Source: JAMXLO01 sp963719805 (GTDB taxonomy: Bacteria; Pseudomonadota; Alphaproteobacteria; Acetobacterales; Acetobacteraceae). From it: 64,000 nucleotides of DNA. This document shows positions 45,586 to 55,389 of this stretch, one piece after another. The notes beneath the pieces are model-generated. The model was given only the letters and a program-made list of their open reading frames with translations, was not told the DNA's origin and ran no database searches. The stretch lies in contig CAVRDF010000005.1 of assembly GCA_963719805.1 (NCBI GenBank), forward strand, positions 158,998-222,997. The letters are read 5' to 3'. The position numbers were made by a program, and so were the translations under genes. Positions within the stretch are counted from its first letter, which is position 1, and every line of letters starts with the position of its first letter.

Positions 45586-45936
45586 ATGCGTGGTGGTAGA
45601 CGCGAAGGTGCTGGCAGGCCATTGGGTGCGAAGAACAAGCGCACCGCGGCAGTGGAACAGGCGATGCAAGTCGTGGCCGAGAAGTTGAAAGAAGCCGTGC
45701 CCAACGCGTTTGAAGGCGACGGCGTGTGCTTCATGCAATCCGTTTACAAAGATCCGTCGTTTCCGGTGGAACTGCGCCTGGATGCGGCGGCCAAGGCGGC
45801 GCGCTTTGAGCGCCCGGCGCTGGCAGCGACGCTGACACGGGACATGACGCCTGCTGCAACACCAGAGGTGCAAGACGCCCGCATCCGCGAGCTACTGCTG
45901 AAGGGTTTGGGGAATGTTGCGGCTATCGACGGCTGA
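45586..45936 (+). CDS. Phage-type small protein with GAGRPxGAKNKRT motif
   Basis: 116 residues. Seen: the basic start GGRREGAGRPLGAKNKRTAA, common in phage terminase small subunits and related DNA-binding proteins, followed by helices (AVEQAMQVVAEKLKEAVPNA, RLDAAAKAARFERPALAATL). A packaging or DNA-recognition role is plausible but not shown. The end overlaps the next gene's start by 23 bp. Confidence 0.6.
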   Translation: MRGGRREGAGRPLGAKNKRTAAVEQAMQVVAEKLKEAVPNAFEGDGVCFMQSVYKDPSFPVELRLDAAAKAARFERPALAATLTRDMTPAATPEVQDARIRELLLKGLGNVAAIDG

Positions 45937-46159
45937 CATCGAAGCCGTACTCGCGGGACTTTCGCCCGATGAGCGCGCTGAGCTGCTGGGGCTACTTGAG
46001 ACACGCGAGAAGCTAAGGCCCGAACCGCCCCCCGAACCGCGCCCGTCCATCGAGGAAATGGTTGAGCAGGTTCGGCAAGAGGCAGCGGCGCGGTCTGCTG
46101 ATCGAGAGGTTTGGCTTGCCGCCGACGAGGCTCATCGCCGATCACACGACGCGCACTAG
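45914..46159 (+). CDS. Small hypothetical protein of the integrated element
   Basis: 81 residues: MLRLSTADIEAVLAGLSPDE, RAELLGLLETREKL, then a Pro-rich stretch PEPPPEPRPSIEEMVEQVRQ. Such helical, Pro-rich leaders occur in front of terminase large subunits, but no terminase follows. Possibly a truncated gene. Overlaps the previous gene, suggesting coupling. Confidence 0.45.
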   Translation: MLRLSTADIEAVLAGLSPDERAELLGLLETREKLRPEPPPEPRPSIEEMVEQVRQEAAARSADREVWLAADEAHRRSHDAH

Positions 46160-46233
46160 CGAGATTGTCGCAAGCCCGAACCGCGCATCCTTGCGATGAC
46201 ATTGAAGCTTTTTTGCGGGGAGTGTCGGAGACA

Positions 46234-46515
46234 ATGAGCGAGGCTGACGCCCTCGCGCGGGCTGATGGATTTCCGCCGCCATCCGAAGTAGTGCCGCCTG
46301 CGCCGAGTAAGTCTGTAGCTCCTCGTGATGGCGTTGACGCTGAAAGATTGCCAACCGCCACGCGGCGCGATGTCGAGCACACCCGAGCCATGAGATCTTG
46401 GTCGCCGGGCGCAGTCTCTTGCGACGCCGAGGACGTGGTGGTGCCGAGGCGCAACGTGCGCGTTGTTCACGAGTGGGACCGCTATCTGAATCCGCCGTCT
46501 GCGGAGGACCGCTGA
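46234..46515 (+). CDS. Hypothetical protein, uncertain
   Basis: 93 residues: MSEADALARADGFPPPSEVV to VRVVHEWDRYLNPPSAEDR. No family recognised, no clear ribosome-binding site. It is placed at the likely right part of the integrated element. The 200 bp after it hold only a 7-bp-stem hairpin (46534-46552). Confidence 0.3.
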   Translation: MSEADALARADGFPPPSEVVPPAPSKSVAPRDGVDAERLPTATRRDVEHTRAMRSWSPGAVSCDAEDVVVPRRNVRVVHEWDRYLNPPSAEDR

Positions 46516-46717
46516 AGCGGGTTTATGCAATTCGGCGGAAGATGTTTCCGCCACACCGTTGGTCAACTCAATGGCTTACGCGACGATCGGCTGTCAGCCT
46601 ACACCACAGCATACATTTTGTGCAGCGATTGAAGCCTTCGGCCATCCGGTTGGATCGGTTGGGCACCCGCTACTTCTTCGGATTGGTTGGCGAAGGGGCC
46701 GCGGACGATGGCAGGCG

Positions 46718-47602
46718 CTACTTGCCCAGCCTCGTCACAATCAGGCAGGCGCCAAGGATCAGCACCGCGCCCGTCCAAACCGCCGGCGTCGGCACTTCGC
46801 CGAAAAAGAAGAAACCGAGGACTGCGGCATAGGGCAGAGCGAGGTAGTCGGCCGACGCCAGAATGCCAGCCTGCGCACGTCGGTACGCCCATGTCAGCAG
46901 GAAATGTCCGCCCACATTCACACCGCCCACGAGCGCGAAGGCAAACCATACTGGTATCGTCGGCGTCGCCCAGGTCGCGGCCGCCATCGGCAGTGTCACG
47001 AGCGCCGGAACTATTTGCTGGACCAGCACAATCGAGGTAGCACTGTCGCGTTGCGCCTGGCTGCGCAGCATCACGTTGTTCACCGCATACATCACCGCCG
47101 AGCCCAACGCCGCGGCGATGCCGATCAGGTCGCCGCTGACGGCCTGCTGATCCCTGAGTGAACTCCAGGCGATCACGCCCACGCCGCAAAGCCCTAGCGA
47201 CACTGCGCCCAGCACGCCAGCGCTCAGCCGCTCGCCTAGAACCAACGTGGCCATCAGTGCCACGATGAGCGGCGAGAGATAGCTGAGCGTGAGCACCTCG
47301 GCGAAGGGCAGCCGGCGCAGCGCGACGAAGAACAGCACCGTGGAGCCGACCCTCAGCACGCCTCGCGGGATGTTCGCCTTCCATGAGGCAAGCGTCGGCC
47401 AGCCGGCACCCACGCGCCAGACGGCCGCCAGCGCGACCGGGATGGCGAAGATGAAACACATCGCCACGACCTCAATGACGGGCACGCCACGCGGCAGCGA
47501 CTTCACGATCGCGTCCACGGTGGTGAACAGCAGGATGCCTCCGGTTGCGATAGCAAACGGCACGGCCGGCCGCGCGTGGTCAGTGGTGGTTACGGGCTGC
47601 AT
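46718..47602 (-). CDS. EamA/DMT-family permease
   Basis: 294 residues with ten membrane segments in two homologous halves. Seen: FAIATGGILLFTTVDAIVKS (first EamA repeat start), SYLSPLIVALMATLVLGERL (end of the first repeat), SAVMYAVNNVMLRSQAQRDS (second repeat start) and ALPYAAVLGFFFFGEVPTPA (end). It probably exports a metabolite; the substrate is unknown. The start at MQPVTTTDH is chosen to open the repeat; a longer frame reaches 47659. Confidence 0.85.
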   Translation of the reverse strand: MQPVTTTDHARPAVPFAIATGGILLFTTVDAIVKSLPRGVPVIEVVAMCFIFAIPVALAAVWRVGAGWPTLASWKANIPRGVLRVGSTVLFFVALRRLPFAEVLTLSYLSPLIVALMATLVLGERLSAGVLGAVSLGLCGVGVIAWSSLRDQQAVSGDLIGIAAALGSAVMYAVNNVMLRSQAQRDSATSIVLVQQIVPALVTLPMAAATWATPTIPVWFAFALVGGVNVGGHFLLTWAYRRAQAGILASADYLALPYAAVLGFFFFGEVPTPAVWTGAVLILGACLIVTRLGK

Positions 47603-48430
47603 CGCCGCCAACTCCGCCGGATTTTGCCGGTCGTCAACCCGTCGAGCGCCAGCCTGCAATGGGCGTGGAGCGGACAGCTAAAACGAAACAGAGGCCCACG
47701 ATTGCGCTAATGCAATCATAAAAGCAGCGAAGGCACGGCAGAGTAGAAGGGCGCAAGTAGGGTGAACCAGGCCAATCGCAATTCCCAATGATGGTTCCGG
47801 GGCGATTAGTTGTAAAGAGCGAAACGAGAGCGCAACATCTCACGATGTATCGAGTGAGCGGGCACTTGATCTTCTTCCCTTTCGGGTCGCCCGTCGGATG
47901 CCGTCCTGGGGTCGAGCCGGTGCTACCGCCCAGGACGGCGATCCTCATCTCGTGGTTGTGCGCAAAGGGATCAAGTGTAACCGCTTGTGGGGCGGCGCAG
48001 CCCCGATCCATTCTGAGCGTGCCGGGCGGCCTTGGGTGTTGGGACGTTCAAAGGTTGCCTGTTTCGCCGAAACGCCATCTTGGGTTTGCTGAAGCCCCAG
48101 ACGACGCCCTCAGCGCCGATCTGCTTCGCGGCTCTAAAGATCTCGCGCTCGCGCTTGGCGACGGGACGGAAGGGTTTACTGGCGGTGATCCTGGCGTGAC
48201 AACCGCACCTGCAGCAGGTGTTCGGGCTTCCGCCGTACACAGGCATACGCCGCGCCATGACTGCAGCGACGCCAGCGGTCACTGAGCGATGACTCGATCG
48301 GCCACCGCCGCCCCGCGCGCTCCGCTCCTTCGCCGGTTTGGTGGTCACTCTTGCGATAGAAAATCAATAGCAAAGAACATTGTACGCACGCGCCGCGTTG
48401 CTTGCCTCAGGTAGATCCGGAGTACAATCC
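47603..48430. other. Gene-poor stretch with one strong hairpin
   Basis: 828 bp without a gene I can support. It holds a perfect 11-bp stem, GCCGTCCTGGG (47900-47910) and CCCAGGACGGC (47929-47939), with an 18-nt loop. Open frames on both strands around 47.8-48.35 kb are Arg/Cys-rich and match no family; the minus-strand one has CCRCGC, which is not convincing. Confidence 0.5.
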
Positions 48431-49390
48431 ATGAAAGCACTCACCTGGCATGGCAAAGGTGATATGCGGTGCGAGTCGGTGCCGGATCCAACGATCCAGG
48501 ATGCTCGTGACGCCAGCATCCGCGTCACCGGTTGCGCAATTTGCGGCTCCGACCTGCATATTTACGATGGCGTCATTCCCAGCATGGAGCACGGTGACGT
48601 GCTGGGGCACGAGACAATGGGTGAGGTGGTCGAGGTTGGCCGCGGCGTCAGCAAGCTCAAGGCAGGTGATCGCGTCGTTGTTCCATTCACCATCGCCTGT
48701 GGCGAATGCTTCTTCTGCCAGCGTGGCTACTACTCGGGATGCGAGCGTTCCAACCCGAATGCGGCCAAAGCAGCCAAACTTTGGGGGCATTCACCCGCCG
48801 GCCTGTTCGGCTATTCGCACCTCTTAGGCGGATTTCCCGGCGGCCAGGCAGAATATTTGCGCGTCCCTTACGCCGATGTGGGTCCGATCAAGGTTCCCGA
48901 TGGGCTGAGCGATGAACAAGTGCTGTTCCTGTCGGACATCTTCCCCACTGGCTACATGGGCGCCGAGTTCTGCGACATCAAAGGTGGCGAGACGATTGCG
49001 GTGTTCGGCTGCGGACCGGTGGCTCAATTCTCCATTCGCAGTGCGTTCCTGCTTGGTGCAGAACGGGTTATCGCGATCGACACTGTACCTGAGCGTCTGC
49101 AGATGGCATCGGCTGCGGGCGCCATAACCATCGATTTCATGCATGACGATGTTTACGAACGCATCCAAGAGCTGACGTCAGGCCGCGGCGCGGATGCATG
49201 TATCGATGCTGTTGGTACGTTCCCGCATCACGTGCGTTTCCAAGCCAACGAGGTGCCCCATGCGCATAATCTGGCTGTGCACGGTCGCATTGACATCGTC
49301 GTTCGCCGCCATTGGCTGGCAGGTGTTGCAACTGGCAATGCTCGATCGGTAGCTCGGACGGCAAAAGAAACCGGCCCTTGGGGCCGGTGA
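48431..49390 (+). pseudogene. Zinc-dependent alcohol dehydrogenase (MDR), C-terminally truncated
   Basis: Residues 1 to about 263 are a good match to zinc-dependent alcohol/formaldehyde-type dehydrogenases: CAICGSDLHIYDG and GHETMGEVVEVG (catalytic zinc), CGECFFCQRGYYSGC (structural zinc) and the NAD loop AVFGCGPVAQFS. After GRGADACIDAVG the sequence (TFPHHVRFQANEV...) no longer matches, and the frame ends about 70 residues short of the usual 385-390. The rest of the cofactor domain is lost, so activity is unlikely. Confidence 0.75.
49366..49388 (-). terminator. Hairpin with U-tract in the minus direction
   Basis: ACCGGCCC (49370-49377) pairs with GGGCCGGT (49381-49388) across TTGG. Read on the minus strand the stem is followed by TTTCTTTT, as in an intrinsic terminator; in the plus direction no T run follows. 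No minus-strand gene to its right is evident. Confidence 0.45.
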
Positions 49391-50163
49391 GTTATCCTAG
49401 GGTATCACCCGTCACGCCCGGGATACTGATAAGCGTGACCCGCTGACTTTAGCCGCCAGGACGGCGTAATGCCAAACCAAGCCAGCGGTGCCGATGCACT
49501 AACCCCTTGTTCTGCGGTTCTCGTGATATGGCAGGCAGCAATGTAGCTCCTCCTGCACTGCGGCACGTGATCCTAGTAGCCCGCGCGAGTTGACCGGCTG
49601 TGCTGTGGCCACCGACTGGTGAACGTCGGCGCGGAGGCGAACGTGCCTTTGCAATAGCGACTTTCAGGGCCGTCTACGGCAGTGATATGGCGGTGCGCCG
49701 CTGCCACAGATCCGGTGCACCGGGGGCTGTAGCCGGCCCGTGGGGGCCGCCCGGCTGGTCACCGGGGCCTGAAATCAATCAGCGCATCCGGCCGCGTTGT
49801 GTGCCCCTGCTGGGACCGGAGGCGCGGGGTAGATTTCAGACCTCGGACGGCCGGTAAAAAGCCGCCGCTATGGGAAACCGCCCGGCGCGCCGGGCTGCCG
49901 GCTGCCAAATCCGCCGCCGGACCACTTTTCGGACGGAACGGCCGAGCGGAGCCGCCAGGACGGCAAGGTTTCTGCACTGTCCGCCCCGTCGCAGTTACCT
50001 CTTGGCCTGCTCCTTCCACTGTGTGGCATGCTGCGAGCAGAGAAGCAGTGTCCGCGTTTTCTCGGGTTACGAAGCTCCCTGCTCACGGCAAAATGTGGAT
50101 AGCGTAACAACCGCCCCTGCGCTCCGCGGAACCTTATTGCGTTCGCGGAGTTTCCAGCGGACC
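49391..50163. other. Gene-poor stretch upstream of the AsmA-family gene
   Basis: 773 bp without a supported gene. Very GC-rich, with several short dyads around 49.72-49.93 kb. The open plus-strand frame from 49870 is an upstream extension of the AsmA frame and lacks plausible protein composition. Confidence 0.5.
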
Positions 50164-52077
50164 GTGAGACGCTTGCTGAAGATCGCTGCCTGGGCGCTAG
50201 GCACTCTGATCGTACTCGTCGCACTGCTCGGGGCGGCGGCCTATGCCTTCGTTACCTCCGACTACGTGCGTGCCCAAATCGAAAACCGCGCGAGCGTATA
50301 TTCCGGACGTAAGACAAAGATCGCCAAGCTTTCGATCGACTGGGGTCGGACCTCCCGCGTGCACATCACCGATGTGGCGATCTCCAACACGGATTGGGGC
50401 AAGGCCGACCATATGTTCAAGGCCGACCAGATAGAGTTCGACATCCGGCTCTGGCCTCTGCTGCACGGCGACATCGTCATGCCGCGCCTCATCCTGCACA
50501 AGCCAGAGCTTTCGTTGGAACGCAACGCTCAGGACCAATCGAACTGGAGCCCCGCCGAAAGCCCGGTGGCCGCGACCGCAGTCAAGCAGGTGAAGCCTGA
50601 CACCCGCTTCCAGACACCGCTGATCGGCCGTTTGGAGATCGTCGATGGTCGCGTCGATTATGTCGATCTCAAGCGGAAGTTGGACCTTAGCGGCACAGTG
50701 CAGACGGCCAGCGGCGAGGCGGGAGGCCAACCGGAAGCACGGCTTTCGCTGAACGGAAAGCTGGAAGGCGAGCCGCTGACGCTGCAGTTTGTTGGTGGCT
50801 CCGCTTTGATGCTGCGGGAGACCGACCGGCCGTACCCAGTTGATCTGGAGGTGGCGTATGGTGAGACCAAGCTCGCCCTAAAGGGCACAGTTCAGGACCC
50901 TTTCCAATACGCCGGGTCCGATTTGGAGCTCTCCCTGTCCGGTCCGGATCTTTCCGACATCTTCCCGCTGCTCGGAATACCCGGCCCGCCCACGCCGCCA
51001 TATCGGATCAGTGGCAAGCTGCACAATGAGCCGGGGGTCTGGCGCGTCACCGACATGACCTGGCACACAGGTAACAGCGATCTCGCGGGAGAAGTCGCGA
51101 TTGACCAGAACGAGAAGCCGTCCCGCCTGAGAGCGCGTCTCATCTCACAGCATCTCTATTTCGCCGATCTCGCGCCGCTGGTCGGCGCGACACCGGGCAG
51201 AACCGTGAACGTCTCCAGGCAGCAGGCGCAGACGGAGGCGAAACTGGAAACGCGTGGCGAACTCTTCCCGGATGTGCCCCTGCAAGTCGAACGGCTACGC
51301 GCGATGAACATGGATGTGACGCTGGATGCAAGACGCGTGGTAGCGCCGTCGTATCTTCCGGTGCAGTCGATTGCGGGGCGCGTTCAGGTAGAGAACGGCC
51401 GCGCGCAGGTCCGCCCCTTCGACATGGGATTCGGCGGCGGCAGGGTGAGCGGCACGCTGATGGTTGACGCCTCAGGCCAAAATCCAACGACCCGAGCGAA
51501 CCTGCAATACGAGGATGTGGGTCTGGCGGCGTTCTTCCGGGGCTCGCGGTTTTTCGACACGACCAATGGCGAGCTCAAGGGTCGCATTGCATTGGTGGGT
51601 AGCGGGCGCTCGCTGGCACAGGTAATGGGGACGGCCAACGGGGATATCGTCGTGACGATGGGCGGCGGATCGATCAGTGGTCTCATTGTCAGCCTTGCCG
51701 GGCTGCAGATCGGCAACGCACTTGTGCTCTTCATTACCGGCGACAATCGTATCCCGATCAGTTGTGCGATCGGTCGGCTAGTTTTTCGGAACGGCGTCGT
51801 GGTGTTCGATAAAACACTGATGGATACCCGCAAATCGGTGCTGCATTTCGATGGGGAGATGGTGCTAAAGACGCAGGAGTTGCGAGCGAAGATCACTGCC
51901 GATACTAAGGACTTCGATCCACTGGACCTACACTCGCCCGTGGTGATCGAAGGCAAGATCCGCTCCCCGAAGATTTCGCTGGAACGTAAGATCCCGATCC
52001 CGCTGCCGGATTTCGGCGGCGCCGACGACGCGGATTGCGTCGGGCTAACGCGGGCGTTGTGGGCCACAAAGCCTTGA
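50164..52077 (+). CDS. AsmA-family protein
   Basis: 637 residues; an inner-membrane-anchored, largely periplasmic protein of the AsmA group, related to bridge-like lipid-transport proteins. Seen: one N-terminal membrane segment (IAAWALGTLIVLVALLGAAA), the AsmA start motif YVRAQIENRASVYSGRKTKI then HITDVAISNTDWG, repeated beta-rich segments, and the C-terminal AsmA_2 region (NGDIVVTMGGGSISGLIVSL, KTLMDTRKSVLHFDGEMVLK, IRSPKISLERKIPIPLPD). The GTG at 50164 was chosen as it directly precedes the membrane segment; no ATG in frame is better. Confidence 0.85.
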   Translation: MRRLLKIAAWALGTLIVLVALLGAAAYAFVTSDYVRAQIENRASVYSGRKTKIAKLSIDWGRTSRVHITDVAISNTDWGKADHMFKADQIEFDIRLWPLLHGDIVMPRLILHKPELSLERNAQDQSNWSPAESPVAATAVKQVKPDTRFQTPLIGRLEIVDGRVDYVDLKRKLDLSGTVQTASGEAGGQPEARLSLNGKLEGEPLTLQFVGGSALMLRETDRPYPVDLEVAYGETKLALKGTVQDPFQYAGSDLELSLSGPDLSDIFPLLGIPGPPTPPYRISGKLHNEPGVWRVTDMTWHTGNSDLAGEVAIDQNEKPSRLRARLISQHLYFADLAPLVGATPGRTVNVSRQQAQTEAKLETRGELFPDVPLQVERLRAMNMDVTLDARRVVAPSYLPVQSIAGRVQVENGRAQVRPFDMGFGGGRVSGTLMVDASGQNPTTRANLQYEDVGLAAFFRGSRFFDTTNGELKGRIALVGSGRSLAQVMGTANGDIVVTMGGGSISGLIVSLAGLQIGNALVLFITGDNRIPISCAIGRLVFRNGVVVFDKTLMDTRKSVLHFDGEMVLKTQELRAKITADTKDFDPLDLHSPVVIEGKIRSPKISLERKIPIPLPDFGGADDADCVGLTRALWATKP

Positions 52078-52379
52078 CGCATCGACCACAGCCGCCGTTC
52101 CACTGCCAACGGGCGTGAGCCCCGATGCTCAGCCATTCATTCATCCGCGCACGTTCAGCGGACAAAACGAGCATTTTACTATCTTCGCAAAAACTAGCGC
52201 AGCTCCGGCGACCAATGGCCCGGCAACATCTCAAAATTCGCATCGGCAGAAGGGCGACCAGCAAACTCGATGGCCTAGTGCCGCCGGTCGGCATGTACTT
52301 TGTCAGCCCCTCGTGCTTCCGGACCCCTGCCGGGGCTCTTCTTAGGTCGCCATCACACGCGCGTCGCCGGCGTCTGCAA
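52078..52379. other. Intergenic stretch between two convergent genes
   Basis: 302 bp between the AsmA and SDR stop codons. I see no gene, RNA or clear terminator; short open frames here are not supported. Confidence 0.5.
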
Positions 52380-53237
52380 TTACAAAATCGGCTTGCCTCC
52401 CGTCACGGCAATCGTGGCGCCGGACACATAACTCGACATTGGGTCAGCCAACATGACGAATGCCGTAGCAAGTTCAGCGGGCTGCCCCGGACGTTCCATC
52501 GGAACTTGTTTGCCAAAATTGGTAACTGCATCTTCCGCCATCGTCGAGGGTATCAAGGGTGTCCAGATCGGGCCCGGTGCGACGGCATTCGCACGGATGC
52601 CTTCGGAGGCCAAAAGCTGCGCTAAACCGGCGGTGAAATTCTGAATGGCGCCCTTGGTCGTCGCGTATGCCAGGAGCGTCGGGTTGGGAGAATCGGAATT
52701 GATCGACGCCGTATTAATGATCGAACTGCCAGGCTTCATATGTGGCAAAGCTGCCTTAACCAGATAAAACATCGCATGAATGTTCACGCGGAAGGTTAAC
52801 TCCCATTCCTCGTCCGTGATGTCCTGAATATCTTTGAATGTTGCCTGATGGGCCGCGTTGTTAACGAGAATATCGATAGCGCCCAACACCGAGACCGCCT
52901 GATCGACAATGGCGCGGCAGTGCGCGGCCCCTTGTATGTCTCCGGCGACGAGGATCGCTTTGCGTCCCTCCGCTTCGACTAAGCGCTTTGTTTCGTCGGC
53001 ATCAGAATGTTCGTTCAAATAGGAAATGAGGATATCCGCACCCTCGCGCGCGTAGGCTATGGCGACGGCGCGTCCAATACCGCTGTCCCCGCCAGTGATG
53101 ACCGCCCTCTTGCCGGCAAGCCGTCCCGAACCCTTATAGGACCGCTCTCCATGGTCCGGAATTGGATCCATCTTCTCGGTGCAGCCCGGCATTGGCTGTT
53201 GCTGCTTTGCGAATGGCGGTTTGGGATAATCGCTCAT
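52380..53237 (-). CDS. SDR-family oxidoreductase (YghA/general-stress type)
   Basis: 285 residues. Seen: the short Pro-rich leader PPFAKQQQPMPGCTEKMDPI typical of the YghA/GsiB-associated SDR group, the NAD(P) loop TGGDSGIGRAVAIAYAREGA, NNAAHQAT, the catalytic Ser in NTASINSD and the YATTKGAIQNF Tyr-x3-Lys. In its usual setting the family is a stress-linked NADP-dependent aldehyde/alcohol dehydrogenase. A GGA-rich site (AGGAACTGGAC) precedes the ATG. Confidence 0.9.
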   Translation of the reverse strand: MSDYPKPPFAKQQQPMPGCTEKMDPIPDHGERSYKGSGRLAGKRAVITGGDSGIGRAVAIAYAREGADILISYLNEHSDADETKRLVEAEGRKAILVAGDIQGAAHCRAIVDQAVSVLGAIDILVNNAAHQATFKDIQDITDEEWELTFRVNIHAMFYLVKAALPHMKPGSSIINTASINSDSPNPTLLAYATTKGAIQNFTAGLAQLLASEGIRANAVAPGPIWTPLIPSTMAEDAVTNFGKQVPMERPGQPAELATAFVMLADPMSSYVSGATIAVTGGKPIL

Positions 53238-53888
53238 GTCCAGTTCCTGGATCCAGATGTGAATGATGCACAAGGGCCCTCGATACATCAGCTCATGTTG
53301 AGGGCAGCCGGAGCGAGCTGAATAGTCGCTCAACGAGCGGTGATTAACGACATCGCCTCCCTCGCGGCACAGGCACTTGGTAACGCGTTGCGCTGGCTTT
53401 GGTTGCGGCGCATTGAGCGGATGCGGCCGGCGCGTGTGGCAAGCAACATTGCTGCTGGATGGAAGGGCTTGTGAGGGAGGCGAAGTCCCACGTGGTGGAC
53501 AACGATTCTGGTGACGACGGTCCCAACGACCCTCATCATTTCACAGCACCAGCGCATGTCGCACGACGGTCTTTCCGGGTTTTGGAACGGCGGCAGCCTA
53601 CGCGAAGGCATTCGCAAGGTCTGACGAGGAACAGACCTTGGAGAACATTGTCGCCGACATCTACCGGGGTGACGAAATCGCTTCGCGTCTGGCGGAGCAT
53701 CTGGGAACGGCATCTGGTTGAGTTCGACTGGGAGGCCGTCGCCGAGCAACCGCAGCGTTCGTGGCCGCGGAAGGTCGCCCGCGGCCTACTATGCGCTGGC
53801 AGCGAAGCGCGCAACCCGGAACTGAACCGTGCGTTGAGAACCTACCCCATGATCCATCCGGCGGAGCGGGGATTTTAAGGAGAATGCT
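53238..53888. other. Unassigned stretch before the PRC-barrel gene
   Basis: 651 bp. Short protein-like pieces occur (for example ADIYRGDEIASRLAEHLGTA on the plus strand near 53655-53714) but no frame holds, so this is probably decayed sequence. The last 15 bp carry the strong AAGGAGA site of the next gene. Confidence 0.4.
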
Positions 53889-54260
53889 ATGGCTGAACTT
53901 GATCCCTCCCAAACTGGTGGCAGTCTGATTGCCGCCAGCAAGGTCAATGGCACCACCGTCTATAATACCGCTGGCGAGAAACTCGGCAGTGTCTATGACG
54001 TAATGATCGACAAGCGCTCCGGAAAGGCGGCGTACGCCATCATGAGCTTTGGCGGATTTCTCGGTATCGGCGATAGCTATCATCCGCTTCCGTGGCAATC
54101 GCTGACCTATGACGAGAGCCAAGGCGGTTATGTGGTCAATATCGATCGCTCGCGCCTAGAAGGCGCACCGTCATACACATCGGCCGATCCTGATCGATGG
54201 ACCGATCCCACGTATGGCCGCAAAGTCAACGACTATTATGGAGTGACCGGTCCATACTGA
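53889..54260 (+). CDS. PRC-barrel domain protein
   Basis: 123 residues, single PRC-barrel (about residues 16-85). Seen: GTTVYNTAGEKLGSVYDVMI, DKRSGKAAYAIMSFGGFLGI and HPLPWQSLTYDESQGGYVVN. The family binds other proteins or RNA in photosynthetic reaction centres and in stress-related small proteins of Rhizobiales and Acetobacteraceae; the latter is more likely. A perfect ribosome-binding site (AAGGAGA) lies 7 bp upstream. A terminator-like hairpin follows the stop. Confidence 0.88.
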   Translation: MAELDPSQTGGSLIAASKVNGTTVYNTAGEKLGSVYDVMIDKRSGKAAYAIMSFGGFLGIGDSYHPLPWQSLTYDESQGGYVVNIDRSRLEGAPSYTSADPDRWTDPTYGRKVNDYYGVTGPY

Positions 54261-54271
54261 CCTCAGTGGCC

Positions 54272-54296
54272 GACCCGCTCACGGAGCGAGCGGGTC
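54272..54296 (+). terminator. Terminator-like hairpin after the PRC-barrel gene
   Basis: GACCCGCTC (54272-54280) and GAGCGGGTC (54288-54296) form a perfect 9-bp stem with a 7-nt loop, 11 bp after the stop codon. The T tract is weak (CTCATT). Confidence 0.55.
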
Positions 54297-54345
54297 CTCA
54301 TTCAGATTGCCCTACGATGCGCGGCAAGCGCGTCGGCAACGCTTT

Positions 54346-55050
54346 TCAGCCAAGCGCGCGAGCTGCCGCCGGATTCCCTCGCCGTCCCGCGTGGATTTTG
54401 GTGAATTCGGCCCCCAACAAGAATATCTGGGCGGAGTAGTAGATCCACATCAGCACCACGATAAGCGTGCCAGCCGCGCCGTAGCTTGATGCCAGGGTGC
54501 TGTAGGCTAGGTATAGGCCGATCAGATATTTCCCGAAGTTGAATAGCAGCGCAGTGACAACTGCGCCGAACAGCACGTCATGCCAAGATAGATCGGCATC
54601 CGGTAACACCTTGTAAATCGCTGCAAACAAAAGCGAGATGAGAACAAGGGACATAACGAAATGCACCGACTGCAACGCCGCGGCCCCAGCTGGAAGGTAT
54701 GCATCGATATAGTCGGCGAACACAGAAATGAGCGTATCTGACCACGAGAGAGACTAATCGGAGAAAGCCGAGCGCGGCGACCAGGCCGAGGCTGACGATG
54801 CGGGCCCGGACCAGGCGCGATAATGTGCTACAGCGTGCTTCCGCCTTCCATATTGCATTGAGGGCGGACTGCATCTCGCCAAAAAACGCCGGACGCGGCG
54901 ATGATCAACGTGACTATGCCGGTGAAGGAGGCGACAATGCTGGTGGACTTGCCCGCTGCTCCTTCCACGGCCTTCTGAACCAATTCCGCCGTTTCTTTGC
55001 CCATGAGGCCATTAAGCTGCTCTGCTACCGCGCCACGCGCTTACTACGGT
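54346..55050 (-). pseudogene. YihY/BrkB-family inner-membrane protein, truncated and frameshifted
   Basis: Pieces in successive frames: ARGAVAEQLNGLMGKETAEL, VEGAAGKSTSIVASFTGIVT then LIIAASGVF; EMQSALNAIWKAEARCSTLS with VSLGLVAALGFLRLVSLVV; and FADYIDAYLPAGAAALQSVH to GTLIVVLMWIYYSAQIFLLG. Together they give the middle and end of a YihY/BrkB protein. Breaks are at a six-T run near 54888 and near 54745. The first 70 or so residues are missing. Not functional. Confidence 0.82.
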
Positions 55051-55104
55051 TTGATAATGTCCTCTAGGTAGCCGCAGTCGCAGCAGCGCTCATCGCCCCC
55101 TTGT

Positions 55105-55389
55105 TTATGGTTTTTTTGACGGAGGCATGACAGCTGGGCCACTCTTGCTCCCCGGCATTCCTTGAATGCCCTTCGTATCCTGCTGGGCAGTCGTCGGATT
55201 CGTTTGCTGATCGCTGGAAGTGCCAGCGGCGGATAACGCCGGACCATTTTTGCCGCCGGGCTGCCCGTGAATGCCGGCCCCAGAGCCTTGCGAGTTGGTG
55301 GCGTTTGATTGCGGCGTGGGGTTGTCGGCAAGAACCGGAACCGCGATTAACACCGATGCGAAGATAGCGTTCAAAAGGCGGGGAACCAT
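55105..55389 (-). CDS. Small secreted protein with two GxxGKxGPA-type repeats
   Basis: 94 residues. Seen: a signal peptide (LLNAIFASVLIAVPVLA) and two related motifs, GIHGQPGGKNGPALSAA and GIQGMPGSKSGPAVMPP, in a Ser/Thr/Gln/Asn-rich chain ending in lysines. The same kind of repeat is found in small alphaproteobacterial exported proteins of unknown role. A ribosome-binding site (AGAGGG) precedes the ATG; the longer open frame upstream to 55578 is not used. Confidence 0.65.
   Translation of the reverse strand: MVPRLLNAIFASVLIAVPVLADNPTPQSNATNSQGSGAGIHGQPGGKNGPALSAAGTSSDQQTNPTTAQQDTKGIQGMPGSKSGPAVMPPSKKP

Noticed and set aside
46534..46552. GGCGGAA/TTCCGCC hairpin as a terminator
   Set aside because: No T tract follows on either strand and the upstream gene is itself uncertain.
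47788..48348. Overlapping frames on both strands (165 and 125 codons)
   Set aside because: Neither matches a family, both are Arg/Pro/Cys-rich, and no start site is supported.
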